A stretch of 64,000 nt of DNA from Nematopogon swammerdamellus (GCA_946902875.1 OX336340.1:1347501-1411500), one strand, 5' to 3'. Positions 38,753 to 49,568 are shown, counted from the stretch's first letter. Program-made: numbers and translations. Notes: a model not told the origin generated them from the sequence alone.

Positions 38753-39988
38753 TATACCTAACCTACCTATCTTTTTTCCATTCGATCCAAACACAGAAGA
38801 CAGAAATGACGACCGACACGCGGGCGCAGCAGGGCAGGAGCGAGCAAGCGAGCCCGGAACTAAAATTGTATCTAGTATTGAAGTGCCTGCTAAATTGACG
38901 AAGGCAAAAATTTTACCCTTCCGACTGAAGAATTACGTCAATAATTTCATGTAGGCGTTTTTTGTTTTTTATTTTTATCTCCTTTCGTGGATAAAATAAT
39001 AAAAAAAATTGAATAGAGTTTTCTCAGAGCTTTGTGACCTTTGAATCGGTGGTATTGTAAAATTGTAATAATACACACATACTCAGATTTTCAAAAATTC
39101 ATGCTTTTTTTATATATTTTTAATTTTATGTTTATTACTTACTTTTACTCATTATTAAAAAAACCAGCAATGCACTTTGTTGGTAAGGAACCAAAATATA
39201 GGTTGGTATTTTTTTAATTTTCTGAATGTGTGTCAATTGGTCAGTTTTGGACCTTCTTTGTCGCACTTTTTGCATGTTTTGCGTATTTGGCGTTTGTCAC
39301 CGCCTTAAAAAAAGGAGACAGAATGAAACAATGTATAAAGATTGTTCTTTAAAATTATAGATATTGAGTCAATCTACAATATAAACATATAAACCTATAC
39401 AATATATATTTATAAATATGTTTAAAAGTTCCTTTTTTAAACCCCCTAAAAACGGCTATTTCAAGCGGTTTTTTGCGATTTTCTCAAAAAACTCTCAAAC
39501 ATTTTAATTTTCTTTTTCATCATCTTTTAGCCCTCGTAGTAGTCGATATGAGTCATTACACCCTAAATATTCACGTAGCCTTAAAACTCAGGACACCAGG
39601 GCGAATTCGCACTCTCGCTGGAAATCGGGGACAATACTCAAGCGATCGAAAAGACATTTTCAACGTCAAAATATCGCCGCTCCCCGCTCTGCCGGTCGCG
39701 TCGCTCCGCAGTGTCGACGCGCCGCCTCGCCTCGCCTACGTCCGATGCAGTTCCGGCACAGCGCCGCATTGTGCTGCACAGTGTGTACACCTACTCGCCG
39801 CTGATTGCGTCTACTTTGCGTCACTCCGCGCGGACGCTATTCACTTATAGTGGCGACATTTGCACGCGTTCGCCTTTATTAATTTGTGTTAAAATATTAC
39901 AAATTAAAATACAAACGGCTAAGAAAGGTTTGCGTTTTCTGTTCATTCAGTCCTGTTAGTGACATTCATGGTTCCTAACAAGTCCTGG
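38753..39988. other. Unassigned, with a GC-rich patch
   Basis: Mostly AT-rich. 39665-39850 is GC-rich (CCGCTCCCCGCTCTGCCGG, GCGCCGCCTCGCCTCGCC). Two overlapping plus-strand frames (39473-39850, 39711-39959) have no recognisable motif. It could be part of an unknown exon; I cannot support a gene. Confidence 0.3.
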
Positions 39989-39989
39989 T

Positions 39990-40110
39990 CCTGGTCATAT
40001 TTTGTGAATTTCAAGCGGCTAGCTATTACGGTTCCAAAGGTACAGCAGTAGGACAGACGACGTCGTAGGCTTAAATATGTTTCTGTACGGGGTACGGAGA
40101 CCTAAAAAGT
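39990..40110 (-). mobile_element. B element fragment
   Basis: TTTTGTGAATTTCAAGCGGC, CTATTACGGTTCCAAAGG, AGACGACGTCGTAGGCTTA and GTACGGGGTACGGAGACC are the (GTCT)-side half of B. The microsatellite is nearly gone. Confidence 0.6.
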
Positions 40111-40319
40111 AGGTATACTTAATAAAGTTTTATAAAAATAGAATTTTATTTAATTCACTTTAAATTTATGAAATAAATAAATGACAAAAATTTTAGCACG
40201 TTTTATTTTATTTTAGTTATATACGTTGGTACTATTTATTCATTAGATAAGGTGCAAAGCTGAAAATGAAAACATGAGATCGCGACATACCTACCTACTA
40301 TAGAAGATCCAACTGTTCG

Positions 40320-40653
40320 AAATTTATGAGATACTGAGATAGTACATTCTATGTATGATGCTGAAACTAAATGTACGATTTTTAGAAACCTTTTCTGTAT
40401 GTATGTTCCTCCATAACTCTTAAACCGATCATCCCAATTCGACGGAACTTAGTATACAAGCACATTTGGCTATACGAGCCACAGGATAGGCCTTAAATAA
40501 AATAAAATTCAGTTCCGGTTACGCTAAGATGTGGCTCACATACAAACCGTATTGTTCCGCGCGCCGAAATAAAGGTACGACGGTAGCGGGCTTACTTACT
40601 TTTTTCTTTTTAAATACGAATTTCACGCGAGCGAAGCCGCGGGCAAAAGCTAG
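40320..40653 (+). mobile_element. Hel-A (Helitron-like), 5' end degraded
   Basis: From TTCTATGTATGATGCTGAAAC (intact RLE target region) through TTCCTCCATAACTCTTAAACC, ACGCTAAGATGTGGC and GCGAAGCCGCGGGCAAAAGC-TAG then T. The 5' TC end is not recognisable. Confidence 0.8.
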
Positions 40654-41240
40654 TAAAACAAAAAAAATAAAAGTCCGCCTTAGGCCCAATCTTGCATTGC
40701 CATCTTCTGGGCTCAAAGATCATTGTAAAATTCAATTTGACATTGGTCACCTCGTTTCCTGTGGTCTGTCGTTATTTCATGATCGAACCCGAAGACTATT
40801 TCAAGTCTTGGAGTCCTGGTGTTCCTCTCCTTGCACGAGAGGAAGGCCCTTGTACACGGCGCTGTGTCGTCCTTATCTCGTCCGCGCCGCACGCCGTGGA
40901 AACATATATCCTGAATCAGGATTGCCACACATAACATATTTTCGGCCTGCAATCTGCATTCCATTTGCATGAGAGAGAAGATACGTGACCGAAAAAGTGT
41001 GACAGAGATGTGTAATCTAATAAAAAATCTAATAAAATGAAATCATTATTTCGTTTCAGGTACATTTCCCATAGACTCAACACAATTTGCGCAATAAAGA
41101 CTTACGTTGGTCCTTTCATCAGCATTCATCACATTATGAGATTCTTTTTTATGCTAAATCTATTTTGATAAATCACATAATTATTACAAAAAACAATATG
41201 TAATAAGTGCCAGGAGCTTTGGCGCATAGAATAGATTTGA
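40654..41240. other. Unassigned sequence
   Basis: A moderately GC-balanced block 40675-40980 with long frames on both strands (40529-40972 plus; 40713-40970 minus). None shows a domain. Being unlike the repeats around, it might be single-copy DNA. No gene is claimed. Confidence 0.3.
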
Positions 41241-41303
41241 CCTTGTGGCCAAGTCCTCAGGAGATGTAGAGAGAGGCAGAGGACAGGGAGAAAGAGAGAG
41301 AGG

Positions 41304-41371
<68 letters not shown>

Positions 41372-42000
41372 GAGGGAGAAGAGGGGGAGGGGGAGATGTT
41401 AATAAATGATAAATAAATTCCAGATGATAAATAAGTGGATGGCGCCTCTGGGTATATATTTTCACGAGTCACTAACGAGACACGATACCGGCGCTCATAA
41501 TCTCAGGCTTATCTGCCTTGTCCGTTTCTCAGCGCCGGCAGAGTACGGCTAACGTGTGCGCGAGGACGAGACGACGGGCCGTTTGGACGAGCACAGCTTT
41601 CCTGTCTGCTTATGTGATTATGAGCACGATATTATGATAGTAAGAGAACGTGGGGGGATATGGAAGAGAGGAGGTGTTAGTATAGGCAGAAAGGGGTAAA
41701 GAGTGAGAGAGAGAGAATGAGAGAGGGAGATGAGAAGAGGGGGTGGTGACCCAGTAAAATAGTTGGAAACCCCAACGACACTTGTTGGGCAACCCTGATT
41801 ATAGGGTGTGAGTGAGAGAGAGCGAGGGAAAGGGTTACAGTACAGGGTTGAGAGAGAAGTGGGGATGACAGTATGACAGTAGGGCGGTGAGAGAGAGATA
41901 GAGCCGGAGGAGATGATAAGGGGGGGGAGGGGATAGTGGGAGTAGGATTTACTAAGACGGGGGGAGGGGGGGGGGGGGGGGGGAGAGGTGGGAGTGAATG
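41241..42000. repeat. Purine-rich low-complexity region, (GA)n and poly-G
   Basis: (GA)n spans about 41310-41368; GAGAGA-rich purine blocks follow at 41640-41730 and 41800-41905; a run of G with few interruptions lies at 41957-41984. Long antisense frames rich in Ser/Leu/Pro are translations of this. The tract could adopt triplex or G-quadruplex forms. Confidence 0.85.
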
Positions 42001-42004
42001 AGAG

Positions 42005-42175
42005 TACATGCAAGTCTGTATGTATGTACGCTTATCCTCAAGAACGGCTTAACCTATTCGCTTGCAGTTCTTTTCTATGTAATGCAACATATCTCCACCA
42101 CGGCATAGGCTAATATCATCACGCCATTATTCATGTGAGCCGAGCAGTGGGGCCGAAATTGAATGCAGTCGAAAA
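42005..42175 (+). mobile_element. Helitron-like fragment (Hel-B related)
   Basis: GTCTGTATGTATGTACGCTT, CCTCAAGAACGGCTTAACC, TATTCGCTTGCAG, GCATAGGCTAATATCATCACG and GTGAGCCGAGCAGTGGGG. The order mirrors 56275-56515 in reverse. No CTAG end. Confidence 0.45.
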
Positions 42176-42517
42176 AAATATACCAATTCGGTTAGCTTTA
42201 ATGTGATTTTCTCGAAAACTACTCAACCGATTTACATAGACTTTACCGAGAGCGGAGCCACATCATACGTGGACCACAAAATAACATTTTCGCTTCGTAA
42301 TTTTGACAAACAAATTTACTGATTGGCCCAGAGGTTATTGATGGTTCGTGGAGAGAGCGCAGTTACAAATAGTTACTGTTACGGTAGAAATATGCCTACT
42401 ATACTATGTAGTACGATGGTATGCAGAGTTATTTATTATTATTGTAAAGGTTAATTATGCCCGCATCTGACGCACTTATTGCATATATTTACGCCCAATT
42501 ATTATAATGATAAAGTG

Positions 42518-42636
42518 CACTTTTTAGTTTTCCGTACCCCGTACTATGACTATGCTACAACGTCTCTCTCTCTGTATGTCTGTCTGTCTGTCTGTATGTC
42601 TGTCTGTCTGTCTGTATGTCTGTCTGACCATATTAG
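42518..42636 (+). mobile_element. B element, 5' part
   Basis: TTTTTAGTTTTCCGTACCCCG then (GTCT/GTAT)n to 42626. The B copy breaks off at the microsatellite and a Hel-A 3' part begins, so the shared CTGT repeat may have mediated a recombination. Confidence 0.6.
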
Positions 42637-42639
42637 ATA

Positions 42640-42816
42640 ATTATACGGAACACAGGATAAGCTAAACAAAATTCAGTTCCGGTTACGCTAAGATGTGGCT
42701 CTCATACAAACCGAATTGTTCCGCGCGCCGAAATAAAGGTACGGTAGCGGTACTTACTTACTTTCTTCGTTTTAAATACGAATTTCACGCGAGCGAAGCC
42801 GCGGGCAAAATCTAGT
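42640..42816 (+). mobile_element. Hel-A 3' part
   Basis: CACAGGATAAGCTAAACAAA, ACGCTAAGATGTGGC, AATTGTTCCGCGCGCC and GCGAAGCCGCGGGCAAAATC-TAG. The 5' half is absent. Confidence 0.75.
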
Positions 42817-42821
42817 TTCTA

Positions 42822-43392
42822 GGTTTCCGTATCCCGTACGGAAGCCTATTACTAAGCCTCCGCCGTCTGTCTGTCCTTCTGTCCGAGGGCTGTATCTCTT
42901 GAACCGTAATAGGTAGCCCGTTGAAATTTTCACAGAATACGTATTACTATGGCGGCTATAACAACAAATAATAAAAAAAAGAAAATGTTAAAAATTAAGC
43001 TCCCATACAACAAACGTCCGAAAAAATTATTATTCACACTACTGAATAATCGATGGCGCCACAGGCTTTTATATATTGCACTACCTGTGCCCGCGGCTCT
43101 GCCCGCTCTCATATTTGACTTCACTCCTAACCTCATAAGCCATTTAGCGTGATAGTAAGTAGCCTATAGTTGATGGGAAGGATCAAGCTATCCATAGATT
43201 TTTTTTTATTAAAATCGGTTCAGTGGTTCTCGAGTTATAAGCGGACAGACAGACATACATACACTCAGACAGAAAGCAGACGTTGGATTTTATTATAGGT
43301 AAGGATTGTTGAAAGACAAAAGATAGGCGGACAATAGCGGATAGATACGGAAACCTCCGTGCGTGAGTAAAACTCGCACTAACAGATTTTTA
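42822..43392 (+). mobile_element. B element, split by a Hel-B insertion
   Basis: Starts CTAGGTTTCCGTATCCCG, GTCTGTCTGTCCTTCTGTC, CTTGAACCGTAATAGG, ACAATATTATTCACAC-type block, ATATATTGCA | insertion | TTGTTGAAAGACAAAAGATAGG, ending GTGCGTGAGTAAAACTCGCAC. The halves join as the uninterrupted sequence in the B copies at 1499 and 48918. Confidence 0.85.
43081..43305 (-). mobile_element. Hel-B (Helitron-like), precise insertion
   Basis: 225 bp. Minus strand starts TCCTTACCTATAATAAAATC, has CAACGTCTGCTTTCTGTCTG, GTCCGCTTATAACTCGAG, AACTATAGGCTACTTACTAT and ends GGCAGAGCCGCGGGCACAGG-TAG. It lies between A and T of the B sequence CAA^TGCAAT, with no target duplication, as Helitrons do. Confidence 0.8.
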
Positions 43393-43395
43393 ATA

Positions 43396-43757
43396 ATTTT
43401 ATCTCGCTTGCCTAATTACGCGTCCATCCCAAGACACGTGGTTCTGATTACTGATAACCATCGTAGTGTGGTGCGCCTCACACCACTCTCCACATAATAA
43501 AAATGCATCATAATTACGTTATCCTCATATTTCACGGAGTGAATACTTTTTCACGTGCTATTGACTTTAATGAGCGTGAGAAGTGTCGCTTGGTGCTTTT
43601 TTGTCACTTTTTATAGAAAGGGAATTTTGTATGGTGTAAATTAAAAGCGGGTGAGGGTGAATGGTGCTAGTTATGGTTGCTTTCAGGGTACCCAATTTCG
43701 AAATTGAATACGCTCGGAAATCGAAAGTAATCTTTTGTTCTGAAGCCTAAACCCAGT
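43396..43757. other. Unassigned sequence
   Basis: No gene. A TCACACCACTCTCCACAT block (43469-43486) and AT-rich flanks do not match another place in the window. Confidence 0.35.
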
Positions 43758-43822
43758 CCCTGCAGCATAACATCGATTGCTCTGATTACCCGATTGTCGG
43801 TACACAGCGTGGTGATCGTATG
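43758..43822 (+). mobile_element. H repeat, 3' end fragment
   Basis: GCAGCATAACATCGATTGCTC and ACCCGATTGTCGGTACACAG; the TATG end is reduced to GTATGTAA. Confidence 0.5.
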
Positions 43823-43837
43823 TAATTAGGGTTCAGG

Positions 43838-44105
43838 TCTATTACTAAGTCAGCCCACTGCAACTTGAGATTAGACACCCGGTGTCCAATATCGAGTACT
43901 TTGGTGCGTCGGCGGATTGCCTCGTTACGCACCATATCACGTAGCGATGCTCCCAGCATGGCTCGCTTCATTGCTCGCTGAACAACTTTCTTCAACCTTT
44001 GGACCCGTACGTCATAACCGGGAGGACACACTGATCATATATACGAGTCTTTTGCGGAAGGGCATACCTCAGGGCGACGTCAGACCAGTTGGCGGAGAAT
44101 ACCTA
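43838..44105 (-). pseudogene. RTE-type LINE ORF fragment
   Basis: The minus strand reads VQRLKKVVQRAMKRAMLGAS, LRDMVRNEAIRRRTKVLDIG and HRVSNLKLQWADL. The MLG.SLRD..RN..IRRRTKV.DI..R...LKW.WA pattern precedes the C-terminal segment seen at 20667 and 57005. It is a piece of an RTE-clade polymerase C-terminus without catalytic residues. Confidence 0.75.
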
Positions 44106-44213
44106 CATATTTTTAACGAATAAATGAATGAAATACAAGTACTTAAATTCTTTTGAAATCAATATCAATATATCAATATATCTCACTTCTCATCTCACTA
44201 ATCTCACTCTCAC

Positions 44214-44340
44214 TAATATCATAAATGCCAAAGTATACTTGTTTGTCTGTTCCTCTTTCACGCCTGAACGGCTGAACAGATTTTGACGAAACTTCGTATA
44301 GGGGTAGTGTATATCCCGGAGTAATAGATTTTTTTTAAAA
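44214..44340 (+). mobile_element. Helitron-like 5' fragment
   Basis: ATATCATAAATGCCAAAGTATACTTGTTTGTCTGTTCC and CGGCTGAACAGATTTTGACG are typical of 5' ends of small Helitron-like repeats in moths. It runs into a B-like fragment (GTGGTCAAGTTCGAGTCGAAC, 44343-44363). Confidence 0.4.
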
Positions 44341-44399
44341 AGTGGTCAAGTTCGAGTCGAACTCGCGTAAACAGGGTTCCGTACCATACCGTTTTCTGT

Positions 44400-45176
44400 G
44401 AGAACTATTAGAAGGATTAGGATTTTCGATTACGTTTTCCTGTAAATTAACAGTGGTAACATAATTTAAAAAAAAAGATGGGACGGAGGGATTTATTTAT
44501 TTATTTATTTATTTTTATATAAGAAATCAACAGCAACATAATATTAAATTATAAAATTATGGAACATTGTCATGTCAAATTGGCTAATAATAGATTTCAT
44601 AGTTAGAATTTTCAAATTTTCTTTTCGACTACCATCTTGCCAAAAATTATGTAAGAAAAATAAAATTAAAATAATGACCTATACCTAACTACCTACAACA
44701 AATATACTAATTTAATAAACAATTCATTAATAAAATTTAAATTAAAAAATATTAAATTCTATTCAACATAAAAACACTTTAAAATTCAAAAATTAAATTA
44801 AATAAATAATTTGAAACATTTAAACATTTTAAAAATTCTGAAAAATATAAAATTTTAAAATTTTAAAATTTCACTCCACTTAGGGTTTCGCTGGGATGAA
44901 AGGAGGAGGATTTGTGTGAGGGTGTGTTTATTGGGGGGTGTGTGCATGTGTGAGAGGATGTGTGTGTGAGAGAGTGTGTGCATGATGTGAGAGAGTGTGG
45001 TAAGTTTGACATGTTTAACCTTCTTGTAACAGCTGCGCTACCTGACGTTTTACTCCCGTCTTGGAAGTATTGAAAAGGTCAATGGCATAAAATTTTGAGT
45101 TATATGTTTTTGCAATTCGGTTGAGTGTCGTATTTCTTGTGAAGTTTTTCCGGAAATTATGGACGTGCAGTAGTTG
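44400..45176. other. AT-rich sequence, (TTTA)n, GTGT-rich tract
   Basis: (TTTA)n at 44490-44515; 44560-44880 is extremely AT-rich; 44910-45000 is GTGTGA-rich. Nothing coding. Confidence 0.45.
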
Positions 45177-45455
45177 AGGGATGGAGGGAGAGGGAGGGAG
45201 AGGGAGGGAGAGAGGGGCAGAGAGGGACAGAGAGGGGCAGAGAGGGGGATAGAGGGGAAGAGAAGGGCAAAGAGGGGCAGAGAGGGAGATAGGAGGAGAG
45301 CGTGGGGGAGAGGTAGAAGGGGGAAAGAGGGGGGAAGGGGGAGAGGGGGGAGGGGGAGAGAACGGAGGGATAGGGGAGAGTCGGGGAGGGAGGGGAGAGA
45401 GGGGAGAGAGGGGAGAGAGGGGAGAGAGGGGAGAGAGGGGAGAAAGTGGAGAGAG
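45177..45455. repeat. Purine minisatellite, GGGGAGAGAG-type units
   Basis: Two sub-arrays: GGGGCAGAGAGGGACAGAGA units (45210-45290) and regular 10-bp GGGGAGAGAG units (45392-45445), within an almost pure purine strand. The large frames on both strands over it are artefacts of the array. It abuts a Hel-A 3' end. Confidence 0.85.
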
Positions 45456-45530
45456 TACGGTAGCGGGCTACTTACTTTCTTCTTTTTAAATACGAATTTC
45501 ACGCGAGCGAAGCCGCGGGCAAAAGCTAAT
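45456..45530 (+). mobile_element. Hel-A 3' end
   Basis: ACGGTAGCGGGCTACTTAC, TACGAATTTCACGCGAGCG, AAGCCGCGGGCAAAAGC-TAA. Only the last 75 bp remain; the minisatellite replaces the rest. Confidence 0.75.
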
Positions 45531-46583
45531 ACGTAATGAATGGATAGATAATATAAACCCTTCTTAGTATTCAATATGGTAGCCTTCCAATGAATACAAA
45601 GCTGTAATTACTTATTTATAGACTGCTGCCGAATTGATTGGATCTGGGAAAGTCGATTCTACAAATTAAAACATTTTTCTCTTCAACATTTTCGGCTAGG
45701 AAAACCTGAAAATCTAAAAAATTCAATCAGCTAAACTCCGCCCTGCGCCCCCGATGCTGAAAACCTCCCCCTTCCACGACCTGACCACGGAGATGAGAGT
45801 TTCCGATAGAGATTGTTTTTATTGAATGTTTTTCTCATCTATCGCCAATGTACAGATTCGATTCAGATTCAAATTCAGATATTTATTTCGCCATAAAGAA
45901 CAAACAACAATGACAATATTTCATTGAGACATAATATGCATATTCAGTATGGTTCGTCATCCTCATCATTTGTTTTTGTCATGTCCCGTTCAGCAATGCT
46001 ATTTATAAGGAAGTGTTCAGGCATTGCCTTTACCTTCAAATATTTTCAAACTTGTCTTCTGCGACCGACCAATGAGTGGTAACTACCCGCAATTCGTTGG
46101 CGCGGTTTTTTCTAAGCGCTCGAAGCGAGGGCATTCTGATTCGAGCATTAGTTCGTGGCTCCTCGATTTTCGAAAAGATTCCTTGCGCTCTCGACTCCGC
46201 TACCGCCGCAGTCGAGCCGTCTATCCTAGCCTCTTCATCGGGTGATCAAGTGCGTGTCCTGCTTCGTGAGTGTTAAGCCCAGGATCCTGGTGAAGAGCTG
46301 TGCCGCACGCATCCTGCGCCCGCCCGCAGAGAACCAGGTGCGTGGCCTTCTTTCGTTCGGTCGCATCATCTATCCATTTTCACTCATTGTCATTTCATTC
46401 GTACAGTCCACTCTCTTTTAAGAAAATTCCAGCTACCGAGTTCTCCTGGGTCCTCATGGCAGAACTGCCCTTCAGGAAGAACCGAGTAAGAAAACTTATA
46501 TAGCTTTTTTTTTATATAACTTACTCAGTTTTAATTACTTTAAATATTACATACTATTATCTAAGTAAATAAATACTTACATA
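45531..46583. other. Unassigned, moderately GC region
   Basis: 46040-46490 has higher GC and several overlapping frames. One stretch 46408-46483 (FKKIPATEFSWVLMAELPFR) is bounded by TTCGTACAG and CGAGTAAGA, the shapes of splice acceptor and donor, so a small exon is possible. No homology is recognised and I do not claim a gene. Confidence 0.3.
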
Positions 46584-46929
46584 AAACCTGACATGACTGG
46601 CTGCATCACATGGTAATCTGACGCCATGTCAGTGCTTCCATTTCATCGTGTCGGCTACACTGAACTGGACTGAAAACATGAACTGTTTACATTTCTTTCA
46701 GACCGAGCTTTCATTCAGTGCGGTGGAAGGTACCAACACGGGCGGGTTAAACCCTACCACGTAAGTAAGATAAGAAGAGAAGGAACATACAGTTTTACGT
46801 GAAATCCGAACCCATGTCAGCCTCCAAACGATCGAGCGGACACCCGTTCAAGTTCTGACCGCGCCCGTGTATGCTTATTATCACGGTGGACAGTCGACTG
46901 ACCGCACCACTGAGCCACCGAGGCCGACA
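46584..46929 (-). mobile_element. S1 SINE, full length but diverged
   Basis: Minus strand: CGGTGGCTCAGTGGTGCGG (A box), ACACGGGCGCGGTCAGAAC and GGGTGTCCGC (5S-like), ATGGGTTCGGATTTCACG (B box), core with TGGTAGGGTTTAACCCGCCC, and a tail with deletions. Confidence 0.8.
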
Positions 46930-47416
46930 ATACTGACCTACTTAGCTATGTGCTTAGTTTCACGATTCTAAATCGATCCATAGCACCCCACAGCTGCCGC
47001 GGCTGATAAATTACCACCCTCCTTTCTCTTCCGTGGATGCGAAGCGGCGGCCGGGTCGATCTCAATCGCGAATTTTCGATAAATTTTCAGAAAATCTCTT
47101 TGACGCTTCGCGAGGGCTTAATTGGAAACTGACTGAAGCATTTTTCAAGAAGGAAACTAAACAGGATCTACGCCGATTAATTAAACCTCGGCTGACCGGA
47201 TCCGTCGGTTCCCAAAAGCTTTTTTTCCCCTCTCTGGTAAAATCAAAGCGATTTTCTATAATCGGCCTTGCCTATATCGCTTTATGAAAAGAGGTAAAGA
47301 CTTTTCCGCTCTACTTCCGATTTTCCTGTGTGTTATTTCAAATACTTCTCTAAAATAAATTTACTCATATACAGAGTACAATACGACATTTCAAGCATAG
47401 TATTGAATTTGATTTT
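46930..47416. other. Unassigned sequence
   Basis: A plus frame at 47033-47287 (84 codons, Lys/Arg/Phe-rich) has no recognised domain. The region is not repeated elsewhere in the window. Possibly single-copy host DNA. Confidence 0.3.
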
Positions 47417-47757
47417 TTTTATGGATAATGACACGGTTGGCTACATCACCTAAAATACAATATCCCTGATGTCAGCCCGTAATACCGAGTGAACTAGCTG
47501 CGATGTCAGTGCTTCCCTACATTTCATGTCGACTACACTGACCTGGACGAAAAAAAGACACCTACATATTTACATAGCCGTTTCGACCGACGTTTCATTC
47601 AGTTCGGTGGTATCAACCCGGGCAGGATTAACCCTACCACCTAGTAAGGTTAGCAGGGAAGAGTCCTAAAGTTTTACGTGGAATTCGAGCCACGGTCAGC
47701 CTCCAACGCCATCCAAGGACTGACCGCGCCCAGGTGTGCTTAACAACAGAGTTGTTA
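47417..47757 (-). mobile_element. S1 SINE, 5' end partly deleted
   Basis: From TTTTTTATGGATAATGACACGG to the core ACCCTACCACCTAGTAAGG, B box CGTGGAATTCGAGCCACGG (inverted), and the 5S-like ACTGACCGCGCCCAGG, TGCTTAACAACAG. The A box is missing. Confidence 0.8.
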
Positions 47758-48019
47758 TTTAAATGTTTGAAAATAAAAATACTACAAGACCCGACTACGA
47801 AAAATCAAAAGCACAAGGCAGGTAGATGTTAAATAGCAGTAGAAATTCATTAGAGTTCTTCTAAACGCCCGACTACACAATGCTCTCGTGCTTTTTACGA
47901 TCAGATCGCACTGTTTTCTTCGTTCTTCATACCTAGTCGGGTAAAAAAAATACTAAGATTTAAAAAATACTAAGATTAAAAAAATATAATCGCTAAAATA
48001 TCGCATTACACCGGGTGGA

Positions 48020-48288
48020 TAAGCTCAATTGGCAGTGGGCTGGGCACGTTAGCCGAAGAGACGACGACCGTCGGTTGGAGTAACCGTATCCTACACTGGC
48101 TGCCGCGGACAGGAAAAAGGCGTTTGGGAAGACCACCCACCAGACGACATCAAGTACGTCGGCGGAAAGCAGTGGTTCCGTTCTGTACCGCTGAAGGCCG
48201 GGAGGACTGGAGGAAAATTAGAGAGGCGTATGTCCAGCAGTGGACGCTTACACGCTGACTGACTGACTGACTGAGTGACTGACTTTTA
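48020..48288 (+). pseudogene. RTE-type LINE ORF C-terminus and (CTGA)n end
   Basis: The frame-shifted plus strand shows QWAGHVSRRDDDRR, then GKRRLGRPPTRRHQVRR-type remnants and AEGREDWRKIREAYVQQWTL. The end is (CTGA)n at 48256-48282. Same family as 20667. Confidence 0.7.
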
Positions 48289-48917
48289 CCATTCTGCATA
48301 ATGATTTTGTTTTTATTTCAAGGACCACACAACAGCTTTAAACATGATATTATGATAACACAAATAAAATGCAAGAAATAATGATAACTAATATAAAGCC
48401 TACCTCTGCTGCCACAATGTAAAAACTATTATTTAAGTATAGCTTATTACTAAATTATATAAACTTTTTTTTTTTAATTAGAAAATAACAAAAACAAATT
48501 ACAGACTATGCTGCAATAATTAGAATAAAATAAAATAAACGCACCACCCAAATAAACAAATAATTAACAAATCAACAAACTCAAATAACTCACATATAAA
48601 ACTTAGCAATACTCTAGTATTCTATGTCACAGTTCACACTATAAATTATTTCTATTTTCCTTTATTTTTTTTTATTATTTTTTTTTTCATTTTGTTTGGT
48701 ATTCTATACTGGGGCTAATATAAAAAAATACTACAATGTCTCTAAAAGAACGCAATCGATCGCGACAATCGAATCGTATCGTTCGCTTCCTCCTAGCAGT
48801 CGCATTCCTGAAGCGAGTCCCGCCCCGCACCACCGCGTCTCACTCTAGGAGGCAGACGGAGAGCACAGAATGAAGAATTGTAAAGATGCCGTACATACAC
48901 AAAGTTCACTTTGAACA
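48289..48917. other. AT-rich, then a short GC-balanced segment
   Basis: 48300-48720 is AT-rich without features. 48745-48880 (GAACGCAATCGATCGCGAC, CCCGCCCCGCACCACCG) is more balanced and not repeated here. No gene is recognised. Confidence 0.35.
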
Positions 48918-49568
48918 AAAAAATCTGTTAAGTGCGAGTTTTACTCGCGCACGGAGGTTTCAATATCTAAAGAAAATCCTAACCAAGGAAATAACAACGG
49001 TAACCAAGGAAGTAACAACGGTAACCAAGGAAGTAACGGTAACCCTGGAAACAATCAGAGCCGTGGTAACAATTATGTCCACAAATGCAACATAAACAAA
49101 GACGTCATACTTGAAAATCAAATACGTCAATGTGAAAACTGTCACGAAAAAATAAAAAAACCAAAATGAAATTAATTTCGAAAAAGTAAATATTCAAGAA
49201 TATCTATCCGCTATTATCTGCCTATCTTTTGTCTTTCAACATGCAATGTATAAAAACCTGTGGCGCCATCTATTATTCAATAGTGTGACTAATCTATTTT
49301 ATTGTACGTTTCTTCTCTGATCTGTGGTTTCTTGTATGGGGGTCCCCCTTAATTTTTAACATTTTCTTATTTTTCTTATTTGTTGTTATATCCGCCATAG
49401 TAACGCATATTCTGTGAAAATTTCAACGGACTACCTATTACGGTTCAAGAGATACAGCCCTCGGACAGACGGACGGACGGACGGACGGACGGACGGACGG
49501 ACGGACGGACGGACAGACGGCGGAGGCTTAGTAATAGGCTTCCGTACGGGATACGGAAACCTAAAAAA
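48918..49568 (-). mobile_element. B element with a foreign 237-bp insertion
   Basis: Outer parts are B: GTGCGAGTTTTACTCGCGCACGG at the right end of the element on the minus strand, CAACATGCAATGTATAAAAACC, TTGTATGGGGGTCCCCC, GAAAATTTCAACGG, and (GGAC)n at 49464-49512 up to GGATACGGAAACC. An insertion at about 48961-49197 is flanked by AATATCT on both sides (48962-48968, 49198-49204). Confidence 0.8.
48969..49169 (+). pseudogene. Asn/Gly/Gln-rich open frame inside the B insertion
   Basis: The plus strand reads KENPNQGNNNGNQGSNNGNQ, GSNGNPGNNQSRGNNYVHKC and NINKDVILENQIRQCENCHE before KIKKPK and TGA. It contains three imperfect 21-bp units (NNGNQGS). The C-terminal Cys residues (CENC) are the only motif-like feature. 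No start codon is visible in the insertion. It may be the 3' end of a captured coding sequence. I do not recognise the protein. Confidence 0.35.

Noticed and set aside
41618..42013. Pro/Ser-rich antisense frames up to 131 codons
   Set aside because: They derive from GA-rich and poly-G low-complexity sequence.
45050..45574. Long frames on both strands (174 and 120 codons)
   Set aside because: They are translations of a purine minisatellite and end in Hel-A sequence; composition, not coding.
46408..46483. Candidate small exon with splice-like borders
   Set aside because: No homology, short, and splice-like motifs are common by chance.
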